A stretch of 20,220 bases of DNA, taken from NCBI GenBank assembly GCA_900754085.1, contig CAAEBO010000065.1, positions 1 to 20,220 of the forward strand. Reading direction: 5' to 3'. Shown piece after piece: positions 9,101-13,894 of the stretch (the stretch's first letter is position 1; each line of letters starts with the position of its first letter). This stretch comes from Clostridia bacterium (lineage in GTDB: Bacteria; Bacillota; Clostridia; TANB77; CAG-508). Below the pieces are notes generated by a model. The model did no database searches. It saw nothing but the letters and a program-made list of their open reading frames with translations, and was not told the DNA's origin. The translations under genes and the position numbers were made by a program.

Positions 9101-10269
9101 ATATAATTTCTTATAATGGAAACGAATATACATGGCAAAATGGAAGAGAACTTGCAACATTAATAAATAATGAAAAAAATCTAAATATTAGTTATAAATA
9201 TAATGATAACAGAATAAGAACAGAGAAAATAGTAAATGGAGAAAAAACACAATATTTACTAGATGATGATATTGTAATACTAGAAATTAAAGGAAATGAT
9301 GTATTTTATTATGAATACAACGAAAACGATGAACTTATAGGCTTTAAATATAATGATGAACAATATTATTATACAAAAAACGGACAAAATGATATAATAG
9401 GAATATTAAATAATAATTTTGAGAAGATAATAACTTACGAGTATGATTCTTGGGGAAAATTAATATCAATAAAAGATGAACAAGGAAATGACATAACAAA
9501 TGATACAAACAGTATAGGCTATAAGAACCCTTATAGGTATAGAGGATATAGATATGACAATGAAACTGATTTGTATTATTTACAAAGTAGATATTATGAC
9601 CCAGAGATTGGTAGATTTATAAGTGCAGATGATTTGTTAGCAACAAGTTGTGGTGTGTTAGAACACAATATGTATGTATATTGTAATAATAATCCAATTA
9701 ATCAAATGGACTCTTCAGGAGATATTTCGATAGCTATAGTAGGATTGGTAATTGGAATTGCAGCTTTAGTTATCTCTTCATTTAATAATTCGTCAAATAC
9801 AGGAGTAGTTTCTTCTTTAGTGGAAGGTGTTGGAAGTGTAGCTTCTAGCGTGACTTCTGGAGTGAAAAACGCAGTTTCTACTGTTAAGGCCAAAACTAGA
9901 AAGAAGAGAGATAAAAATAAAAGAGAAAATATGATATATACTTTATCAAAAAATGGAAAAGTCATATATGTGGGAAGAACAAATGACGATAAGAAAACAC
10001 AAAGAAGACATGAAAATAATCCTTATAGGGCTGATCTACATTTTGATGTAATAAGAGAAAATTTAAATTGGTGGGAAGCGAGAGGACTGGAGCAATATTA
10101 TATTATGTATTATAATACGTTAAATAAAGCTAATCCTGCTAATAATCAAATAAACGGTGTAAGAAAAAGCTTATGGAATTCTTCTGAATTTGGAAGATAT
10201 ATAGAATATGGGTTAAAAGCATTATTACCAGAAAGTGAAACAAAAGTAGGAAAATCTAAGGAGGGATGA
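3151..10269 (+). CDS. WapA-like RHS/YD-repeat secreted toxin with C-terminal GIY-YIG nuclease domain
   Basis: A 2372-residue polymorphic toxin. Order of parts: Sec signal peptide (hydrophobic core 13-27, likely cut after Ala35); Lys/Glu/Asn-rich N-terminal region (37-368) with WapA-type VYPSNVHYEENGKLEEIDNR; DNRLRE-like beta domain (about 369-555); YD repeats (about 560-890); jelly-roll-like carbohydrate-binding module (894-1045); short YD block (1048-1127); three ricin-type trefoils (1135-1580); long YD block (1591-2125); RHS core with RYRGYRYDNETDLYYLQSR and YYDPEIGRF (2126-2191); hydrophobic segment (2192-2210); basic linker; toxin tip (2261-2372). The ATG at 3151 follows AGGAGG (3135-3140). 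Known relatives such as Bacillus subtilis WapA deliver a C-terminal nuclease into neighbours by contact and have an immunity gene next door. The immunity-like array starts 3 bases after this stop. Delivery and toxicity are inferred. Confidence 0.93.
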   Translation: MKKWREKLKWLNIKIIAILLIITITITSNENFVNAISIKAKQNKDSTKLTTEELNERENNRNKESEKTRNILGEDISKRKLNEKTFFMSDGSSLVTVYPSNVHYEENGKLEEIDNRLTENGENIQNNQGPYSIQYSKEILEDCEIGKIKKGQNEIKWKFIGNERKNKINNIQNEDKTQNGILTENIIKEIQNNSTKKETKINKVKAKIKNPKVKNEKNKKLNILYNSENADIIEQENVFSQIQYENILDNTDLEYSNTADSVKESIIIKNKESVQEKYVFEYEVNNMKMSLNEDKEILVTSENTDEVIYKIEAPYMFDNKLEQSTDIEVNLIDEDNRYIVEIIPSKDWIEAKEREYPITIDPTINTSLDYRNIQDTFIFKGDSRTPNRHKAHIIRIGSNNRLKNPPRGLIKFNLPELRAGDQVIAAMLDICNYPDTEEWTPSQNEMQINVHKMTADWNEEWASWDNCNNNYDQHITDYIKYKYDPNSPFKYNYFNITSIVKDWYVNGNNYGIMLKDNAERYNYNQSDAYFVSANTHSAYMQGRPMIQIVYRNQTGIEGKMSYHAQELGRAGTINTNDYNGNLTLIHSDVTTPGERINIGISHIYNTNNRNDDSEVGRGFKLNYKQQINLVNINNIEYARFLDEDGTEHYFKKIGNTYIDEDGLNLRLTLENNIFTMIDSVGSKQRFKKIKDKWQLYEIENSEKEKIIINLDGNGTINSITDTSGTNVNLEYSNGKLSAIKDLTGRKTEYFYNSNGNLIQIKYPDGKSSWYEYDNLNLLTKAQNIDNSYFLYDYYRQKVNRVKSIKQYGRNNEEGAYLGIEYENNTTKFINEEGYTNVYTFDNSGRTISVGDFGKEGNNINNAYGKMFEYGNEGVSKNKLLLESNLISVKETPGNLVKNAYFDNGLDNWTKIAHNDGNDCVINIDNNNVYKTWGTAYEERKLFQSIAISGKKGDVFNLSYWVKSLGLQDGGPGGRTVSLTIAIVRNDNTAQWYDSFVNTDTSHWQFMSKEIIADSDYKSIDIHLINNYGANDTFWDNIGLFKETKGTSYQYDSNGNIISTVDKAKQNSNFNYASNGKIATSMNAKGGKFTYEYDYNERNRLKKAYNNSGQEYSYEYDEYGNVIKSRIEETNSATMPENGKIYNIQFVSSNNVFDVNGVKTGNGVPIQQWEYLEGYPNKAFIVENKEDGYFSLIARHSNKAVDVDTNTLKLQQYQKHSGDNQLWKAIDNGDGTIRLMSKAKEEYCITLKEDSKENGIDIVISKWEGKATQKLKLHDIDGNNLLADKEKIESGEVYRIKAKHSNLYLEASGDCDANGSEITQREYKANDKKQLWRIVRLSDNTYKIVNMASKEGKVIDVRNALNENEKNLQMYVNLENNKAQNWKFDKNSDGTYTIKSRIGDISKAITIYQNSSEIGFKSVIYDINYKDNQKFYLEKVDMFDIDIGSTYKIKAKHSNKYIGINGTNVEQQSANDLNTQRWKIKRLHNGYYKILSAEDNSNVIDIENANTEMGANVRVTKNSDETRKEQEFEFVPTGDGCYSIRPRLTLGKRCLDVAEAKKEDGVNVWSWGICNSDAQKFYLEEVIPSEEKKYIETTGEYSADGRYLASMKDQLGNKTTYEYDTNRGLILKETDAKGNTTNYEYDTKTDNLQKISKKVGNQEYSNTYTYENDNIKTITHNGTKYSYNYDGFGNVKDIYIGNQLMKTTKYGQKSGNIDEIIYGNSQNVKYKYDRFNRIVKKEKVTGNIEYVYDSKSNLKTVADNSIGLTTNYTYDLADRVTGIDYSNNFKINYEYDLNNNVNNVKYNFNNKEYSTNYSFGGDNNINSLSFDKTIQQTNYDRLLRTSSKNIINENATYKTEYKYVNTNDKNKTTTLLESIKNGNEDEIKYIYDELGNIKEIYKGNNIIVNYYYDELGQVIRENNKEQNKTYIYEYDIGGNITNKNVYEYTDKEITNQPTEIIEYIYNNANWKDQLTSYNGKEIIYDSVGNIISYNGNEYTWQNGRELATLINNEKNLNISYKYNDNRIRTEKIVNGEKTQYLLDDDIVILEIKGNDVFYYEYNENDELIGFKYNDEQYYYTKNGQNDIIGILNNNFEKIITYEYDSWGKLISIKDEQGNDITNDTNSIGYKNPYRYRGYRYDNETDLYYLQSRYYDPEIGRFISADDLLATSCGVLEHNMYVYCNNNPINQMDSSGDISIAIVGLVIGIAALVISSFNNSSNTGVVSSLVEGVGSVASSVTSGVKNAVSTVKAKTRKKRDKNKRENMIYTLSKNGKVIYVGRTNDDKKTQRRHENNPYRADLHFDVIRENLNWWEARGLEQYYIMYYNTLNKANPANNQINGVRKSLWNSSEFGRYIEYGLKALLPESETKVGKSKEG
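6553..7892 (+). repeat. three tandem ricin-type beta-trefoil units inside the RHS protein
   Basis: Residues about 1135-1280, 1289-1434 and 1441-1580 are three similar blocks with Q-x-W signatures of ricin B-like lectin folds: DNQLWKAI in the first, KKQLWRIV and KAQNWKFD in the second, LNTQRWKIK in the third. Units 2 and 3 share IKAKHSN near their start, and unit 1 has IARHSNKAVDV. Such folds often bind sugars, so they may act as receptor or cell-wall adhesins of the toxin. They split the YD-repeat shell into two parts. Confidence 0.75.
9931..10269 (+). other. GIY-YIG (URI-type) nuclease toxin domain
   Basis: This is the last 112 residues of the RHS protein. Tyr2263 in IYTLSKNGK and Tyr2273 in VIYVGRT match the paired tyrosines of the GIY-YIG fold. 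Arg2285/Arg2286 and His2287 in TQRRHENN match its basic cluster. Glu2314 in ARGLEQYYI is the expected metal-binding glutamate, with Glu2309 nearby. Asn2335 in NNQINGVR fits the late asparagine. GIY-YIG toxins are an established tip class of polymorphic toxins. The likely activity is endonucleolytic cleavage of DNA; an RNA target is not excluded. An internal ATG at 9931 lacks a good ribosome binding site. Confidence 0.8.
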
Positions 10270-10272
10270 AAC

Positions 10273-11139
10273 ATGGGAACATGGGGAACAGGATTGTATC
10301 AAGATGATACAACATGTGATGTAAAAGAAGAATATTTAAATTTATTAAAAATAGGAACAGAGCCAGAAGAAGCAATGGAAGAAATGATTATAAATTGGGA
10401 AGACTGCATTGAAGATGTAGAAGAAGGAACATTATTTTGGTTTGCATTAGCAGAAACACAATGGAGATATGGATTGCTAGATAAAAAAGTAAAAGAGATA
10501 GCATTACAGTATATAGAAGAAGGAATAGATTTAGAAAGATGGGAAGAAGATCAAAAATTATATACAAAAAGAAAAACAGAATTAGAAAAGTTAAAAGAAA
10601 AATTGGAATCTGAACAGCCAAAAGGAAAGAAAATACCAAAAATGACATTTCAAAGAGCTAATTGGAAAATTGGAGATATAATATTATATCAAATATTGAA
10701 TGAAAAACTAAAAGACCATAAGTGGTATAAAAAATATGTATTACTAAAAATGGCAGGAACAAGAAAATCTAATATAGGTAGCTTACCAAGAGAAATATAT
10801 TATAATGAATATGATCTATTAAGTTTATATAATTGGATAGGAAATAAGGAAATCGACATAGAAAAAATAGATAAGTTAAAAATAATATTTTTAGAGGAGG
10901 AAAATGTTTATGAGCCGATAGTAACTATAGTAGGTGAATATTTTTTAGAAAAAAGGAATTTGAAAAAAATAAATGCAAAAGTAATAAAAAATGATATGAA
11001 AAATTTATACACAGACGAAGTAAGAAAAAAATATCCAAGATATCATGGCCATAATATAAATAATTTTGATACTACAGTAATAGAGGCATTAGAGAGAGAA
11101 GAAAAAAGGGGGAATCTAGTTAAAGATTTTGAAGAATAA
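10273..11139 (+). CDS. DUF4259-like protein, probable immunity protein, unit 1
   Basis: The 288 residues start with MGTWGTGLYQDDTTCD, which resembles the DUF4259 N-terminal signature. An FWFALAETQWRYG helix (55-67) follows, then a charged helical region (85-120). A second domain opens with WKIGDIILYQ (131-140) and includes LYNWIG (185-190). The C-terminus is EREEKRGNLVKDFEE. There is no signal peptide or membrane helix, so it should be cytoplasmic. Its ribosome binding site AAGGAGGG (10258-10265) lies inside the toxin gene, and only 3 bases separate the two genes, implying translational coupling as expected for cognate immunity. It is about 60% identical by eye to unit 2. Family membership is fairly secure; the immunity role rests on position. 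It could instead be an accessory factor for the toxin. Confidence 0.75.
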   Translation: MGTWGTGLYQDDTTCDVKEEYLNLLKIGTEPEEAMEEMIINWEDCIEDVEEGTLFWFALAETQWRYGLLDKKVKEIALQYIEEGIDLERWEEDQKLYTKRKTELEKLKEKLESEQPKGKKIPKMTFQRANWKIGDIILYQILNEKLKDHKWYKKYVLLKMAGTRKSNIGSLPREIYYNEYDLLSLYNWIGNKEIDIEKIDKLKIIFLEEENVYEPIVTIVGEYFLEKRNLKKINAKVIKNDMKNLYTDEVRKKYPRYHGHNINNFDTTVIEALEREEKRGNLVKDFEE

Positions 11140-11205
11140 AAAATGAAGGAGTAACATATGGGAACATGGGGAACAGGATTGTATCAAGATGATACAACAT
11201 GTGAT
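11086..11205 (+). repeat. gene-junction repeat, copy 1
   Basis: This 120-base block contains the last 54 bases of unit 1, an 18-base spacer with AAGGAGTAACAT and the first 48 bases of unit 2. It matches the block at 11974-12094 almost base for base, far better than the gene interiors match. Such flanking homology would allow whole units to be gained, lost or swapped by recombination. Confidence 0.75.
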
Positions 11206-12027
11206 ATAAAAGAAGATTATTTGGATTTATTAAAGGTTGGAATGAGTAAAGAAGAAGCACTGAAAAAAATCATAGAGTATAATGAAGATCGATTGCGATA
11301 TGAAGATGAGAGGGATTTGTTTTGGATGGCATTGGCAGATACCCAATGGAAATATGGAAGATTAGATGAAAAAGTAAAAAAAAGAGCAATAGAAGCCATT
11401 GAATCAGGAAGAGATTTAGAGATATGGAAAAAAGATAATCCAAAATTATATAAAAAAAGAAAAATAGTGTTAGAAAAACTAAAAGAAAAATTAAATACAG
11501 AGCAACTGCAAGAAAAAAAAATTACAAAAATGACATTTGAGAGACCAAACTGGAAAGTTGGAGATGTCATATTATATCAATTATTAAACGAAGATTTTAA
11601 AGAACATAGATGGTATAAAAAATATGTATTATTAAAAGTTATGGGAACAATAAAAAGTAATGTGGGAAGCTTACCTAGGAATAAATATTATAATGAAGGG
11701 GAACTTGTAAGTTTGTATAATTGGATAGGAGATAAAGAGATAGATAAAAGAAAAATTGATAATTTGAAAATAATATTTTTACAGGAAAAAACTGTTTATG
11801 GACCAGATATACGTTTAGTAGGAGAGTATCATTTGACAAAAAGAGAGTTAAAAAAATTAAATTGCAAAGTAATAAAAAATGATATGAACAATTTATATAC
11901 AGAAGAATTAGAAAGAAAATATCCAAGATATTATTGTTATAATATAAAAAATTTTGATTGGGAAGTAATAGATGCATTAGAACGAGAAGAAAAAAGAGGA
12001 AACTTAGTTAAAGATTTTGAAGAGTAA
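11158..12027 (+). CDS. DUF4259-like protein, probable immunity protein, unit 2
   Basis: This 289-residue paralogue of the preceding gene has the same layout: N-terminal MGTWGTGLYQDD, LFWMALADTQWKYGRL helix (54-69), charged helix, WKVGDVILYQ second domain and the same 17-residue C-terminus. Its first 48 bases are identical to those of unit 1. The ATG follows AAGGAG with 18 bases between the genes, so it is co-transcribed. The middle of the protein differs much more than the ends, mainly at surface-type charged residues. It may neutralise a related toxin variant carried by other strains, or it may be a redundant copy. Function is inferred from the neighbouring RHS toxin. Confidence 0.7.
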   Translation: MGTWGTGLYQDDTTCDIKEDYLDLLKVGMSKEEALKKIIEYNEDRLRYEDERDLFWMALADTQWKYGRLDEKVKKRAIEAIESGRDLEIWKKDNPKLYKKRKIVLEKLKEKLNTEQLQEKKITKMTFERPNWKVGDVILYQLLNEDFKEHRWYKKYVLLKVMGTIKSNVGSLPRNKYYNEGELVSLYNWIGDKEIDKRKIDNLKIIFLQEKTVYGPDIRLVGEYHLTKRELKKLNCKVIKNDMNNLYTEELERKYPRYYCYNIKNFDWEVIDALEREEKRGNLVKDFEE

Positions 12028-12094
12028 AAAAATAAAGGAGTAACATATGGGAACATGGGGAACAGGATTGTATCAAGATGATACAGCATGTGAT
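11974..12094 (+). repeat. gene-junction repeat, copy 2
   Basis: This is the counterpart of the junction block at 11086-11205: the last 54 bases of unit 2, a 19-base spacer with AAAGGAGTAACAT and the first 48 bases of unit 3. Only one base (in codon 14, ACA to GCA) differs from the other copies across the 48-base start. The end of unit 4 (13721-13774) repeats only the 3' part, and the start of unit 1 (10273-10320) only the 5' part. Confidence 0.75.
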
Positions 12095-13774
12095 GTAAAG
12101 GAAAGTATAAAAGATAGATTAATATATGGGGATGAAGAGGGCAAAAGATATACCAAAGAAGAATTAATAGAAAGTATATTGGAAGAATATGAAGACTATA
12201 TGCAATTAGATGATGATAGAGCTATAGTAATATTAGTACTAGCAGATATACTTTGGAAAAATGGAATGTTAACAGATAATCTAAAAATGGAAGCATTAAA
12301 AATAATAGAAAACAAGACAGATTTAGAAAGATGGGAAGAAAATAAAAAATTATATAAAAAGAGAGAGAAAGTATTAGAAGCATTAAAAATAAAAATAGAA
12401 AGTAATCAGCCAGAAGAAAAAATAATTAAAATAAAAAGAAGACCAAAACCATATATATGTCCATGGAAGGTAGGCGATAGGTTTGCATATGAATTAAAAA
12501 GTGAGAAAGCAAAAGAGTATGGATTAGAAGGTAGATTCTTAATAATAAGTTTTGAAAGAGCTATGGAATGGGGAGATAGAGATAATAAATACTATATACC
12601 AGTAATGCATATTCAAATAACAGAAGATAATAAAATACCAAGTACATATGAAGAAATTGAAAAATGTGAATACATTATAGATGAATATAATCCCAAAAAA
12701 GAAAAATATAGGTATTCTACTATAATTTCAGATAACATAACTTCAAGAGTTCAAAAATTATATAAATATATTGGAAATTTTCCTGTAACAGGTTTATTAG
12801 AAGATGAGTATATAGACAATGGAATACCACTTTGGTTAACATGGTACAATTTTGGAGATAACAAAATTGAAAACTATATTAAATTGGGAACTAACAAAAA
12901 TAAGAAAATAAATATAGAAGAATATAAAAAGAATATGCAAGAATGGGGAACAAGATTTTATGACAACCAAATAACATTTGACACAAATAAAGAATATTGC
13001 TCATTGCTACATGTAACTGAAAGCAATGAAGAAGCATTACAGAAGATAATGGAATATAAGAAAAATATTATAGAAGATAAAGATAAGGATTTTTTGTTTT
13101 GGGTAGCACTAGCAGATGCTCAATGGGAGTATGGAAGACTAGTAGATGATGTAAAAAATAAAGCCATAGAGTATATTGAAAAAGATGAACGATTAAAAAA
13201 ATGGGAAATAGAAGTGGAAGAAATTAAAGAAAAACTAAATAAGAAACAACCAAAGGAAAGAGATGTTTATAAAAGAGTTTGCTTAAAAGCTAATTGGAAA
13301 GTTGGAGATTTCTTATTGTGTCAAATAAAAAATGAAGAGTTAAAAGAACACAAGTGGTATGAAAAATATATTTTATTACAAGTTATATCAATGCAAATAT
13401 CTAAAATTGACTTCTTACCAACAAATAAATATTGTGATGAAGAAGAAATTGTTGTTTTATATAATTGGATAGGTGATAAACAAATTGATTTAAATAAGAT
13501 AAGTGAACTTGAGTTAGTATTTTTTAAAGATGAAGAAAGAAGCTATGGGAAAGAACTGAAATTGATTGGATTATATCACTTAACAAAGGAAGAATTGAAT
13601 AAAGTTAATATAAAAGTTATAAAAAATGATATAAATAACTTGAATGCAGATAAAATTACGCGAAAATATCCGTATATGTATAGATATAATATAAATAATT
13701 TTGATACTGCAGTAATAGATGCATTAGAAAGAGAAGAAAAAAGAGGGAATCTGATTAAAGATTTTGAAGAATAA
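12047..13774 (+). CDS. fused double DUF4259-like protein, probable immunity units 3 and 4
   Basis: The 575 residues consist of two family units in one frame. Unit 3 (1-296) begins with MGTWGTGLYQDDTACD. Its second domain differs from units 1 and 2: it opens WKVGDRFAYELKSEKAKEYG (140-159) and includes YYIPVMHIQIT, another known variant of the W-K-x-G-D domain. Unit 4 (297-575) begins with a degenerate MQEWGTRFYDNQ, keeps FLFWVALADAQWEYGRL, WKVGDFLLCQ (from Trp417) and LYNWIG, and ends with the family C-terminus (LIKDFEE). Unit 3 lacks that C-terminus, so the junction lost it. Met297 (codon at 12935) has no convincing ribosome binding site, so one polypeptide is expected. The gene is 19 bases after the previous one and is the last of the island's transcript. 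Confidence 0.72.
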   Translation: MGTWGTGLYQDDTACDVKESIKDRLIYGDEEGKRYTKEELIESILEEYEDYMQLDDDRAIVILVLADILWKNGMLTDNLKMEALKIIENKTDLERWEENKKLYKKREKVLEALKIKIESNQPEEKIIKIKRRPKPYICPWKVGDRFAYELKSEKAKEYGLEGRFLIISFERAMEWGDRDNKYYIPVMHIQITEDNKIPSTYEEIEKCEYIIDEYNPKKEKYRYSTIISDNITSRVQKLYKYIGNFPVTGLLEDEYIDNGIPLWLTWYNFGDNKIENYIKLGTNKNKKINIEEYKKNMQEWGTRFYDNQITFDTNKEYCSLLHVTESNEEALQKIMEYKKNIIEDKDKDFLFWVALADAQWEYGRLVDDVKNKAIEYIEKDERLKKWEIEVEEIKEKLNKKQPKERDVYKRVCLKANWKVGDFLLCQIKNEELKEHKWYEKYILLQVISMQISKIDFLPTNKYCDEEEIVVLYNWIGDKQIDLNKISELELVFFKDEERSYGKELKLIGLYHLTKEELNKVNIKVIKNDINNLNADKITRKYPYMYRYNINNFDTAVIDALEREEKRGNLIKDFEE

Positions 13775-13783
13775 GAAAATAAA

Positions 13784-13812
13784 AAAGAGCAAAGTTAAGC
13801 TTTGCTCTTTTT
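13784..13812. terminator. bidirectional intrinsic terminator between the island and the acyl-CoA ligase gene
   Basis: GAGCAAAG (13787-13794) and CTTTGCTC (13800-13807) form a perfect 8-bp stem around a 5-base loop, extended by A-T pairs on both sides. A T run (13808-13812) serves the plus strand. The A run at 13781-13786 gives a T run on the minus strand. It therefore ends both the toxin-immunity transcript and the convergent ligase transcript. Confidence 0.88.
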
Positions 13813-13822
13813 GAAAGGAGTA

Positions 13823-13839
13823 TGTCGATGTCATCGACA
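13823..13839. other. 17-bp near-perfect dyad
   Basis: TGTCGATGTCATCGACA has 8-base perfect arms around a single central base. It cannot form a normal hairpin loop, so it looks more like a protein-binding site or an element end than an RNA structure. It is more GC-rich than its surroundings. It overlaps the start of the 20-codon frame at 13828. Confidence 0.5.
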
Positions 13840-13890
13840 CTAATAGTTTATCACACACAATTAAAATATCATCAAAAGAGAGAATTGTAA
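13828..13890 (+). CDS. 20-codon frame with strong ribosome binding site, possible remnant of a mobile-element gene
   Basis: AAAGGAG (13814-13820) lies 7 bases before an ATG at 13828, and a second in-frame ATG lies at 13822. The peptide starts MSSTLIVYHTQ, continues LKYHQKREL, then stops at 13888-13890. The HQKREL-type stretch faintly recalls the N-terminal helix-turn-helix region of some transposases, which would make this a leftover 5' end. This is an impression only. The frame lies just downstream of the terminator, has no visible promoter, and ends 4 bases before the 3' end of the convergent ligase gene. Confidence 0.25.
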   Translation: MSSTLIVYHTQLKYHQKREL

Positions 13891-13894
13891 ATAG

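Noticed and set aside
3549..9965. Several minus-strand open frames of about 60 to 134 codons inside the RHS gene
   Set aside because: They are Phe/Leu/Ser/Ile-rich mirror images of the A-rich Asn/Lys/Glu/Ile coding strand, lack good ribosome binding sites and lie fully within a clearly coding region.
12935..13774. Unit 4 as a separate gene starting at the internal ATG
   Set aside because: No convincing ribosome binding site precedes 12935, the preceding frame is open and homologous, and there is no stop, so a single fused protein is the simpler reading.
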